Positions 1-9,895 of a stretch of DNA of 25,386 nt are shown piece by piece. A program made the translations under genes and the position numbers. This DNA comes from an uncultured Adlercreutzia sp. Its GTDB lineage: Bacteria > Actinomycetota > Coriobacteriia > Coriobacteriales > Eggerthellaceae. The notes under the pieces are model-generated. The model saw only the letters and a program-made list of their open reading frames with translations, was not told the origin of the DNA and did not search any database. The stretch covers positions 1 through 25,386 of the forward strand of contig CAJUSP010000025.1 in the NCBI GenBank assembly GCA_910589165.1. The letters are read 5' to 3'. Numbering within the stretch: the stretch's first letter is position 1; each line of letters starts with the position of its first letter.

Positions 1-68
1 CGGCGCCAGGCCGCGGGAGGACAGGTCGTTCCGCTCGCAGGGGGAGCTTTCTTGTTTCGTCGGCCCCT

Positions 69-90
69 CGCTGGCTTCCTTGGGCGAACC
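69..90 (+). repeat. 22-base direct repeat, copy 1
   Basis: This stretch matches positions 5339-5360 at 20 of 22 bases; the shared core is TGGCTTCCTTGGGCGAA. Both copies lie shortly before an intrinsic terminator, here about 38 nt before the hairpin at 128. The two differences are C/T changes. No coding role is evident for the first 127 bases of the window. They may be the tail of an upstream transcription unit, but no gene end can be assigned with confidence. Confidence 0.5.
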
Positions 91-127
91 GGTGAGATAT
101 TCAAGTATTGCCTTTCTTCGATATTGG

Positions 128-156
128 GCACCCTGTGGGGTGCTTTTTCTTTTTTT
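128..156 (+). terminator. Rho-independent terminator of an upstream unit
   Basis: A 6-bp stem GCACCC/GGGTGC closes a 4-nt loop (TGTG) and is followed directly by a T-rich run of thirteen bases interrupted by one C. The strong stem plus T-tract is a typical intrinsic terminator. It lies upstream of the TATAAT promoter element, so it probably ends transcription from a gene outside the window on the left. Confidence 0.8.
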
Positions 157-179
157 GGAAACATGAGGGGGCTTATAAT
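151..179 (+). promoter_or_regulatory. Probable sigma70-type promoter of the HEAT protein-acnA-aspS unit
   Basis: A perfect TATAAT lies at 174-179. The region 17 nt upstream (151-156) is only TTTTTT, so the -35 element is poor. TTGGAA at 155-160 is a better hexamer but has a 13-nt spacer. The -10 lies about 60 nt before the TTG start at 239 and immediately after a terminator, which fits the start of a new unit. Confidence 0.5.
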
Positions 180-238
180 GTTTTCTGGAAAAGTAGCGCC
201 CGCTTGCGGCGGGAAGACGTGAGAGAGGAGGGTTTCCC

Positions 239-841
239 TTGAGTGCCGAAACCCCAGAGGATGTGCAGCGTGTTGAAGAGGCCGTGGCGAACCCCGAGGT
301 ATTGAAGGGGCTCATCGAGGCGCTGTCGGATGGAAGCCGACGGGGCCGTCAGCAGGCGGCCAAGGTGATTGCCGGTGTGGCGGCGGTTAATGCCGAACTT
401 TTGGTGCCCTATGCTTCCGATTTGGTCGATGCCCTCGAGCGCCCCGAGGCGCAGACGCGCTGGGAGTGCCTCGATGCGCTCACTCAGATGGTGCCCCTTG
501 ATGCGAAGGCGTGCGAGAAGGCCGTTCTCGGCGCCGAGGCGGCTCTCTTCGATGAGGACAGCGGGCCCTTGCGCCTGGCCGCCATGCGTTTTCTCTGCAA
601 GCTGGGCGCCACTACCGAGGCACGTTCGACCAAGGTGTGGTCGCTTATCGACGAGGGCATCCAGTGCTATCACGGCGACCTGGAGTTCCAGGATATGCTG
701 CTCGCGGTTATCGATTTCTCTCAGGGCAAGCTCGACGGCAGCGTGAAAGAGGCGCTCGCTGACCGCATGCGGTTCGATTCTACGAACGGCAAGGGTATGC
801 TGAAGCGCCGCGCCACCCAGATTCTCGAGAACGTATCCTAG
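239..841 (+). CDS. HEAT-like repeat protein of unknown function
   Basis: This is a 200-residue soluble protein with no signal peptide or membrane segment. It is almost entirely helical and reads as consecutive helix pairs of about 35-40 residues (roughly 20-50, 55-85, 88-125 and 130-170), the pattern of HEAT/armadillo-like scaffolds. No catalytic motif is visible. The start is TTG at 239, chosen because AGGAGG lies at 226-231 with a 7-nt spacer and the frame has no better start nearby. It ends 27 nt before the aconitase start, so co-transcription with acnA is likely. By analogy with other HEAT proteins it may bind another protein; its partner is unknown. Confidence 0.75.
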   Translation: MSAETPEDVQRVEEAVANPEVLKGLIEALSDGSRRGRQQAAKVIAGVAAVNAELLVPYASDLVDALERPEAQTRWECLDALTQMVPLDAKACEKAVLGAEAALFDEDSGPLRLAAMRFLCKLGATTEARSTKVWSLIDEGIQCYHGDLEFQDMLLAVIDFSQGKLDGSVKEALADRMRFDSTNGKGMLKRRATQILENVS

Positions 842-868
842 TCGATCGCTTTTTCAGAAAGGTATTCC

Positions 869-3529
<2,661 letters not shown>

Positions 3530-3552
3530 TGACTAGGAGAACGAACAGCACT

Positions 3553-5334
<1,782 letters not shown>

Positions 5335-5338
5335 GTTC

Positions 5339-5360
5339 CGTTGGCTTCCTTGGGCGAATC
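5339..5360 (+). repeat. 22-base direct repeat, copy 2
   Basis: This is the second copy of the element at 69-90, matching at 20 of 22 bases. It begins 5 nt after the aspS stop and ends 12 nt before the terminator stem. Its placement between a gene end and a terminator mirrors copy 1. Function unknown. Confidence 0.5.
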
Positions 5361-5372
5361 CCTGCAAGGCGA

Positions 5373-5410
5373 AAGCCCCGTGTTCGAAAGAGCACGGGGC
5401 TTCTCTATTT
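5373..5410 (+). terminator. Intrinsic terminator of the aspS unit, probably bidirectional
   Basis: A 10-bp perfect stem (AAGCCCCGTG at 5373-5382 with CACGGGGCTT at 5393-5402), extendable by two pairs, is followed by a T-rich stretch (TTCTCTATTT). It lies between the convergent ends of aspS and the minus-strand RelB-PIN gene, whose stop codon is at 5405-5407, and may serve both. The T-run on the minus side is short. Confidence 0.85.
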
Positions 5411-6076
5411 CACGAGGCGCTTGAGGGCGGGGTTGAAGGTTTCAACGGGGTAGCCAGTCAGGACGTTGCGGGCGGCGGTGAGGCAGTCGGTGAAACTGAG
5501 GCGGTTGTTGGCGTAAAGCCGGGCAGCGAGGCGCACGGCGGCTCCGTCCTCGAGGGATACGTCATCGGCCAGAAGCTCGATGACCGTGCCGAGAAGCGAT
5601 CGCGGTACGTGGTAGTTCTCCTCCAGAAGCCGCGCTGTGCGGGCGATAGTCTCCGGATGGGCTTGGGCGGTGCCGGAGGCCACAATGCGGTGCGCTTTAG
5701 CTGAGGCGCGGGCATCGTCGTCCAGCAGATAGTGCAGCAATACCGTTTCATCGACGATGGCGGGTGGGCAGCTCGAGGGACTGCCTGCGGGGAGTGAGGT
5801 TCGCAGGTGCCGATCACCCTGTTCCTTGATCCAGGCGGTACGTTCGTCACCTGAAAGATGCAGGTTGGCGTAATGGCGCAGTTTGCCGAATGCCGAGGTT
5901 TCGCCTTCGCTCTTGCTGAGGTGAGGCGTGAAAGGGAGCCTGCGTTCATTGATGCTTTGGGCAATGAAGAGGCGGACGGCCTCGGATGCAGAAAGACCGA
6001 GAGAGGAGAACAGGTGCTCCGCCGAGTCTTTCAGGTGCTCATCGATGCGAATTTGCAGAGTTGCCTGCTTGCTCAT
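5405..6076 (-). CDS. RelB/DinJ-like antitoxin domain fused to a PIN-like domain
   Basis: This 223-residue protein has two parts. Residues 2-52 match the RelB/DinJ antitoxin pattern: a short beta strand (ATLQIRID), then a helix ending in GLSASEAVRLFIAQ, a ribbon-helix-helix DNA-binding fold. Residues 107-223 follow the VapC-type PIN layout: IVDETVLLHYLLDDD at the start, an RLLEENYHVPR helix, FTDCLTAA and TFNPALKRL. By eye, D109 and D197 keep the PIN acids, but the usual Glu position aligns with R146 and the last Asp with N215, so nuclease activity is doubtful. The start at 6076 is chosen over the upstream ATG at 6151 because GAGGAG lies 6 nt before it and the homology begins there. No internal ATG would allow a separate toxin. 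No partner toxin gene is adjacent. Confidence 0.8.
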   Translation of the reverse strand: MSKQATLQIRIDEHLKDSAEHLFSSLGLSASEAVRLFIAQSINERRLPFTPHLSKSEGETSAFGKLRHYANLHLSGDERTAWIKEQGDRHLRTSLPAGSPSSCPPAIVDETVLLHYLLDDDARASAKAHRIVASGTAQAHPETIARTARLLEENYHVPRSLLGTVIELLADDVSLEDGAAVRLAARLYANNRLSFTDCLTAARNVLTGYPVETFNPALKRLVK

Positions 6077-6113
6077 AAGGGTCTCCTCGAAAAAATTTAT
6101 AGGGATCGGAAAA

Positions 6114-6142
6114 CGGATAGCGGACGCATAAAGAAGGTGCAA
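6114..6142 (-). promoter_or_regulatory. Possible promoter of the RelB-PIN gene
   Basis: On the minus strand, TTGCAC (6137-6142) and TATCCG (6114-6119) are separated by exactly 17 nt, about 40 nt before the start codon at 6076. The -35 is good and the -10 weak. A TATAAA also occurs at 6096-6101 but lies too close to the ribosome site and has no matching -35. Confidence 0.35.
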
Positions 6143-6185
6143 ATCGCTCATTTCAGGAAGAAATGCCTGGTAACTTAAGAATAAT

Positions 6186-6203
6186 GTAGTGCAATTGTAC
6201 TAC
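6186..6203. promoter_or_regulatory. Near-perfect 18-bp palindrome, candidate operator
   Basis: GTAGTGCAATTGTACTAC is symmetric around CAATTG with one mismatched pair. It lies in an AT-richer divergent intergenic region, 110 nt upstream of the RelB-PIN start and about 80 nt before the predicted hydrogenlyase promoter. Ribbon-helix-helix antitoxins bind such palindromes to repress their own genes, so it could be the operator of the adjacent gene. A site for another anaerobic regulator is equally possible. Confidence 0.45.
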
Positions 6204-6266
6204 GTATTTGGAAGCACTTAAAGCGGCTGCTTTTGTTTCAAGTTCAAGAAACCCAAAAAATCACTC

Positions 6267-6295
6267 TTTACGAATCGAAAGGCAGAGCGTATAAC
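6267..6295 (+). promoter_or_regulatory. Predicted promoter of the formate hydrogenlyase operon
   Basis: TTTACG (6267-6272) and TATAAC (6290-6295) are separated by 17 nt, a good sigma70-type match in a region otherwise lacking one. Transcription would begin near 6302 and leave a 5' leader of about 208 nt before the first ATG at 6510. No sigma54 (-24/-12) element like that of E. coli FHL operons was recognised. Confidence 0.55.
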
Positions 6296-6301
6296 GGCCG
6301 T

Positions 6302-6509
6302 GACATCTTCGAAAGGCACTGGCTGCCAGATTCTCTTTGCATCTTTCACGTGATTTGGTCTTACCGCAGGGGTTCTGCGTGCTGATAGGGGTTTGCCTTG
6401 GCGACGGCGTTTCCGGGACGTTGGTCGTTATTGGGTGCGATGCGTCGCGAAACCCTGACGGTAAGGGGGCCGCAAGGCCAAAACGGAGAAGAGTTTGTAG
6501 GAGGATTAC
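6302..6509 (+). ncRNA. Structured 5' leader of the formate hydrogenlyase operon, candidate cis-regulatory RNA
   Basis: Several complementary segments are visible. A 7-bp closing stem pairs CTTACCG (6360-6366) with CGGTAAG (6459-6465). Inside it are a hairpin CGCAG/CTGCG (6365-6369 with 6375-6379, sharing two bases with the closing stem) and a longer arm of GGGTTT/AAACCC (6389-6394 with 6450-6455) and GCGACG/CGTCGC (6401-6406 with 6443-6448). This makes a three-way junction. Directly 3' is GGCC-GCAA-GGCC (6468-6479), a perfect GNRA hairpin. An upstream hairpin CTGG/CCAG lies at 6319-6329. A molybdenum-cofactor-sensing RNA would suit a leader of a Mo-enzyme operon, but I could not match the Moco motif by eye. 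No terminator U-tract or anti-SD segment is obvious. Confidence 0.45.
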
Positions 6510-7058
6510 ATGGGCTCTAAATTTGTTATTGCCGATCCTGGTCTGTGCATTGGTTGCCAGACCTGCATGGCGGGCTGCTTGCTCAAGCATAGCGTGCCCG
6601 GAGACGTTCCGAAACCGCGCCTGAATCTCGTCACGACACTGACTATCTCGGCCCCTATCGTGTGCCACCATTGTGCCGATGCCCCGTGCGTCGCATCGTG
6701 CCCCGAGGGGGCGCTGTATTTCGACGGTGCGCGCGTGGCGGTGAAGCAGGAGCGCTGCATCGGCTGCCGCAGCTGCGTGCTGGCCTGCCCCTACGGTGCC
6801 GTGGAGGTGGTTCCCCAGGAGAACACGGCGCGGCTGGGCACTTTGACCCTCGAGGGCGCGCCGAAGGCGTCGCTCGTCAAGTGCGACTTGTGCTACGACC
6901 GCGAGGGCGGTCCGGCCTGTGTTGAGGCGTGCCCCACGGGAGGCCTGATGGTGGTCGACGAGGAGGAGTTGGCCGATCGCCAGCGCAAGCGTCGCATGCA
7001 GGCCGCTGTGGCTTCGGGCGCTTTCTCCAGCGTGCCGCTTAACATGGACTTGAACTAG
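6510..7058 (+). CDS. 4x[4Fe-4S] ferredoxin subunit (HycB/HydN-like), FdhF partner
   Basis: This 182-residue iron-sulfur protein has four cysteine clusters: C13xxC16xxC19xxxC23, then CHHCADAPCVASCP, CIGCRSCVLACP and CDLCYDREGGPACVEACP. That is the DmsB/HycB/HydN pattern for four [4Fe-4S] clusters. There is no signal peptide, so it is cytoplasmic. AGGAGG at 6499-6504 lies 5 nt before the ATG. It is the first gene of the operon and lies 20 nt before fdhF, so it is the most likely direct electron acceptor of formate dehydrogenase H. A second paralogue at 9302 lies next to the hydrogenase membrane genes. Which of the two is the true HycB equivalent and which the HydN equivalent cannot be settled from sequence. 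Confidence 0.88.
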   Translation: MGSKFVIADPGLCIGCQTCMAGCLLKHSVPGDVPKPRLNLVTTLTISAPIVCHHCADAPCVASCPEGALYFDGARVAVKQERCIGCRSCVLACPYGAVEVVPQENTARLGTLTLEGAPKASLVKCDLCYDREGGPACVEACPTGGLMVVDEEELADRQRKRRMQAAVASGAFSSVPLNMDLN

Positions 7059-7078
7059 GGAAGAGAGAGGAACCCACT

Positions 7079-9265
7079 ATGGAAAAGCATATGGCCGTCT
7101 GCCCGTACTGCGGTGCCGGTTGCAAGTTGAATCTCATCGTAGACGACGGCATGGTCATTGGCGCTGAGGGCATCGATGGCGTGACCAACGAGGGCGAACT
7201 GTGCCTGAAGGGCCTGTCGGGCTTCGATTTCATCAATGACACGAAGATACTGACGCCGCGCATCCTGCACCCCATGATCCGTCGCGAAAAGGGCGGCGAG
7301 CTTGAGCGCGTCACTTGGGACGAGGCCCTGGACTTCACCGCGAAGAAGCTGACCGCCATCAAGGAGAAGTACGGTCCCGACGCTATCATGCTCACTGGCT
7401 CCTCCCGTGGCCCGGGCAACGAGGCCAACTATGTTATGCAGAAGTTCACCCGCGCCTGCGTGGGCACGAACAACATCGACAACTGCGCTCGCACCTGCCA
7501 TGGCCCAAGCGTTATCGGCCTTATGGACACGGTGGGTTCCGGTGCCATGTCGGTTTCCATCCCCAACATGGAGAACGCGGATCTCATCATGCTGTTCGGC
7601 TACAACCCCTCGGCCTCGCATCCCATTGTGGCGCGCCGCATTGTGAAGGCGAAGGAGAAGGGCGCGAAGATCATCGTGGTGGACCCCCGTTCCATCGAGA
7701 CTGCCCGCATCGCCGATCTGTACATCCAGATCAAGAACGGCTGCAACCTGGCCTTCATGAACGCCTTTGCCAACGTGATCGTGTCTGAGAACATGCACGA
7801 CCGCGCCTTCATCGATGCCCACACCACGGGCTTCGACGAGTGGTGGGAGACCATCAAGAACTACACGCCCGAATCGGTGGCCGAGATTTGCGGCTGCGAC
7901 CCGGAGGATATCCGCAAGGCGGCCCGCATGTACGCCACTTCTCCCAACTCCATCATTGGCTGGGGCATGGGCGTGACTCAGCAGCGCCAGGGTGTAAAGG
8001 TGGTGCACACCATTGCCGCCATCGCCTGCATCAGCAACCAAATCGGCCGCGACAACGCGGGTCTGGCCCCCGTGCGCGGCCAGAACAACGTGCAGGGCTC
8101 CTGCGACATGGGTATGTGGCCGAGCTTGCTTCCCGGCTATCAGAAGGTGGAGAATCCCGAGGCCCGCGCTAAGTTTGAAAAGGCCTGGGGTCTGCCCGAG
8201 GGCAAGCTGCCCGCTGTGCCCGGCTTCAAGCTGACCGATCTGCCCCATGGGGTGAAGGAAGGCAAGATCAAGGCCTTCTATAATTTCGGCGAGGATCCGC
8301 TGCAGACCGAGCCGGATTCTGCCGACATGAAGGAGACCCTGGAGAACCTGGAGTTGCTCATCAGCCAGGACATCTTCATGACCCAGACCACGGCTCTAGC
8401 CGATGTGGTGTTCCCCGGCACCTCCTGGGGCGAGCACGACGGCGTGTTCTCTGCCTCCGACCGCACCTTCCAGCGCTTTACCGCGGCTGTGCCGCCGAAG
8501 GGCGAGTGCAAGCACGATTGGCAAATCTTCAGCGAGCTGTCCACCCGCATGGGCTATCCCATGCACTACGAGGACGCTAAGGAAATCTGGGACGAGATGC
8601 GCTCGCTGTGCCCGAACTTCTACGGCGCCACCTACGAGAAGATGGAGGGCACGGGCCATGCCCAGTGGCCCATTCCCACGCTGGAGTGTCCCGGTACGCC
8701 GACGCTGTACCAGAACGGCCAGTTCAACACCGCCGACAAGAGGGCGATCCTCATGGCCCACGATTTCGTGGAGCCCACGGAAATGCCCGATGACGCCTAT
8801 CCTCTGGTGCTGTGCACGGTACGCGAGGTGGGGCATTATTCCTGCCGCTCTATGACTGGCAACTGCAAGGTGCTCTCGATGCTGGCCGACGAGCCGGGCT
8901 ACGTGCACATCAACCCTGCCGATGCCCAGACCCGCAACATCAAGGACGAGGATCTGGTGTGGGTGAGCTCGCGTCGCGGCAAGGTGATCACCCGTGCCTG
9001 CCTGGACGAGCGCATCAACAAGGGCGCGGTGTACATGACCTATCAGTGGTGGATCGGCAAGTGCAACGATCTGACGATGCATGTGACCGACCCGTTGTCT
9101 GGCACGCCGGAGGACAAGTATTCCGCCTGCGAGGTGCATTCCATCGACGATCAGGTATGGGCCGAGCGCCATATGCAGTCGCTGTACACCTCGCTGAAGG
9201 AGCGCCTGGCCAACGAGGCGGCGCCTCAAGAGGTCGCCCCCGCCAGTGAGGTCGCGACGGCCTAA
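7079..9265 (+). CDS. fdhF: Formate dehydrogenase H, cysteine variant
   Basis: This 728-residue bis-MGD molybdenum (or tungsten) enzyme oxidises formate to CO2 (E. coli FdhF has 715 residues). The N-terminal [4Fe-4S] motif uses C8, C11, C15 and C42, the same numbers as E. coli FdhF. The metal ligand is C140 in ARTCHGPSV, exactly where E. coli has selenocysteine 140, and the neighbouring H141 is kept. No in-frame TGA is therefore needed, and the gene would not depend on selenium. The C-terminal cofactor-binding domain contains VLCTVREVGHYSCRSMTGN and the family's dinucleotide-binding features. There is no Tat signal, so it is cytoplasmic. An AGAGAGGAA ribosome site precedes the ATG. The adjacent ferredoxins and hydrogenase genes assign it to a formate hydrogenlyase complex. 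Confidence 0.95.
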   Translation: MEKHMAVCPYCGAGCKLNLIVDDGMVIGAEGIDGVTNEGELCLKGLSGFDFINDTKILTPRILHPMIRREKGGELERVTWDEALDFTAKKLTAIKEKYGPDAIMLTGSSRGPGNEANYVMQKFTRACVGTNNIDNCARTCHGPSVIGLMDTVGSGAMSVSIPNMENADLIMLFGYNPSASHPIVARRIVKAKEKGAKIIVVDPRSIETARIADLYIQIKNGCNLAFMNAFANVIVSENMHDRAFIDAHTTGFDEWWETIKNYTPESVAEICGCDPEDIRKAARMYATSPNSIIGWGMGVTQQRQGVKVVHTIAAIACISNQIGRDNAGLAPVRGQNNVQGSCDMGMWPSLLPGYQKVENPEARAKFEKAWGLPEGKLPAVPGFKLTDLPHGVKEGKIKAFYNFGEDPLQTEPDSADMKETLENLELLISQDIFMTQTTALADVVFPGTSWGEHDGVFSASDRTFQRFTAAVPPKGECKHDWQIFSELSTRMGYPMHYEDAKEIWDEMRSLCPNFYGATYEKMEGTGHAQWPIPTLECPGTPTLYQNGQFNTADKRAILMAHDFVEPTEMPDDAYPLVLCTVREVGHYSCRSMTGNCKVLSMLADEPGYVHINPADAQTRNIKDEDLVWVSSRRGKVITRACLDERINKGAVYMTYQWWIGKCNDLTMHVTDPLSGTPEDKYSACEVHSIDDQVWAERHMQSLYTSLKERLANEAAPQEVAPASEVATA

Positions 9266-9301
9266 ACCCGCTATTCCGGTATCGATTCCGAAAGGATCAA
9301 G

Positions 9302-9895
9302 ATGAATACCTTCATCGCTATAGAGCCGGAGCGGTGTATTGGATGCGGAACGTGCCTTGCCGCCTGCAGTCACGGCCATCGCATGGCCGGGCTGCAGGCG
9401 GAGCCCCGCCTTGCCATGGTTTTCGCCCCCGAGGTGACGGCGGCCGTTACTTGCCACCAGTGCGAGGGCGCTCCCTGCCTGGCGGTGTGTCCAGTGGACG
9501 CTATCACCCGTACCGAAGAGGCCCTGGTCGTGAACGAGCAGACCTGTATCGGCTGCAAGATGTGCGCGATCGTGTGCCCCTTCGGCGCCATCCATCCATC
9601 GGGCACGTCCACGGCCGGGGTGGCCGGCACATCCTATCCCACGCCGATCCAGCCGCGGGGCACATCGCCCTTGCTGGCCTGGGATCTTGGCGTGTACACC
9701 TGCGCTGTCAAGTGCGATCTGTGCTCAACCTATGACCCTGAAGAGGGTCCCCATTGCGTAGCGGCCTGTCCGACCAATGCGCTGTATGTGCGCGATGCCA
9801 CCACCTTGGCGGGTATCCGCAAGGACAAGATGCAGGCGGCAGTGGCGGCCAATCAAATTATGATGGGCCGCTCAACAAATCTAAGGAGGTCCTAA
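9302..9895 (+). CDS. 4x[4Fe-4S] ferredoxin subunit (HyfA/HycB-like)
   Basis: This 197-residue protein has four clusters with the motifs CIGCGTCLAACSHGH, CHQCEGAPCLAVCP, CIGCKMCAIVCP and CDLCSTYDPEEGPHCVAACP. An extra stretch of about 30 residues between the third and fourth clusters distinguishes it from its paralogue at 6510. It ends with a TAA immediately before the hyfB ATG, and the hyfB ribosome site (AAGGAGGT) lies within its last codons, so translation is coupled. In E. coli HyfA and HycB occupy the position just before HyfB/HycC, which supports a role in linking FdhF to the hydrogenase arm. Confidence 0.88.
   Translation: MNTFIAIEPERCIGCGTCLAACSHGHRMAGLQAEPRLAMVFAPEVTAAVTCHQCEGAPCLAVCPVDAITRTEEALVVNEQTCIGCKMCAIVCPFGAIHPSGTSTAGVAGTSYPTPIQPRGTSPLLAWDLGVYTCAVKCDLCSTYDPEEGPHCVAACPTNALYVRDATTLAGIRKDKMQAAVAANQIMMGRSTNLRRS

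Noticed and set aside
6076..6151. 25-residue N-terminal extension of the RelB-PIN protein from ATG 6151
   Set aside because: A strong GAGGAG site precedes the ATG at 6076, and the antitoxin homology begins there; the extension has no ribosome site and would include the likely promoter.
6360..6479. Assignment of the leader RNA to the Moco riboswitch family
   Set aside because: The operon context fits, but the conserved Moco motif segments could not be matched by eye, so only a general structured-RNA call is made.
6337..6624. 95-residue plus-strand ORF across the leader of the formate hydrogenlyase operon
   Set aside because: It overlaps the first ferredoxin gene out of frame, lacks a ribosome site, and its upstream half is better explained as structured leader RNA.
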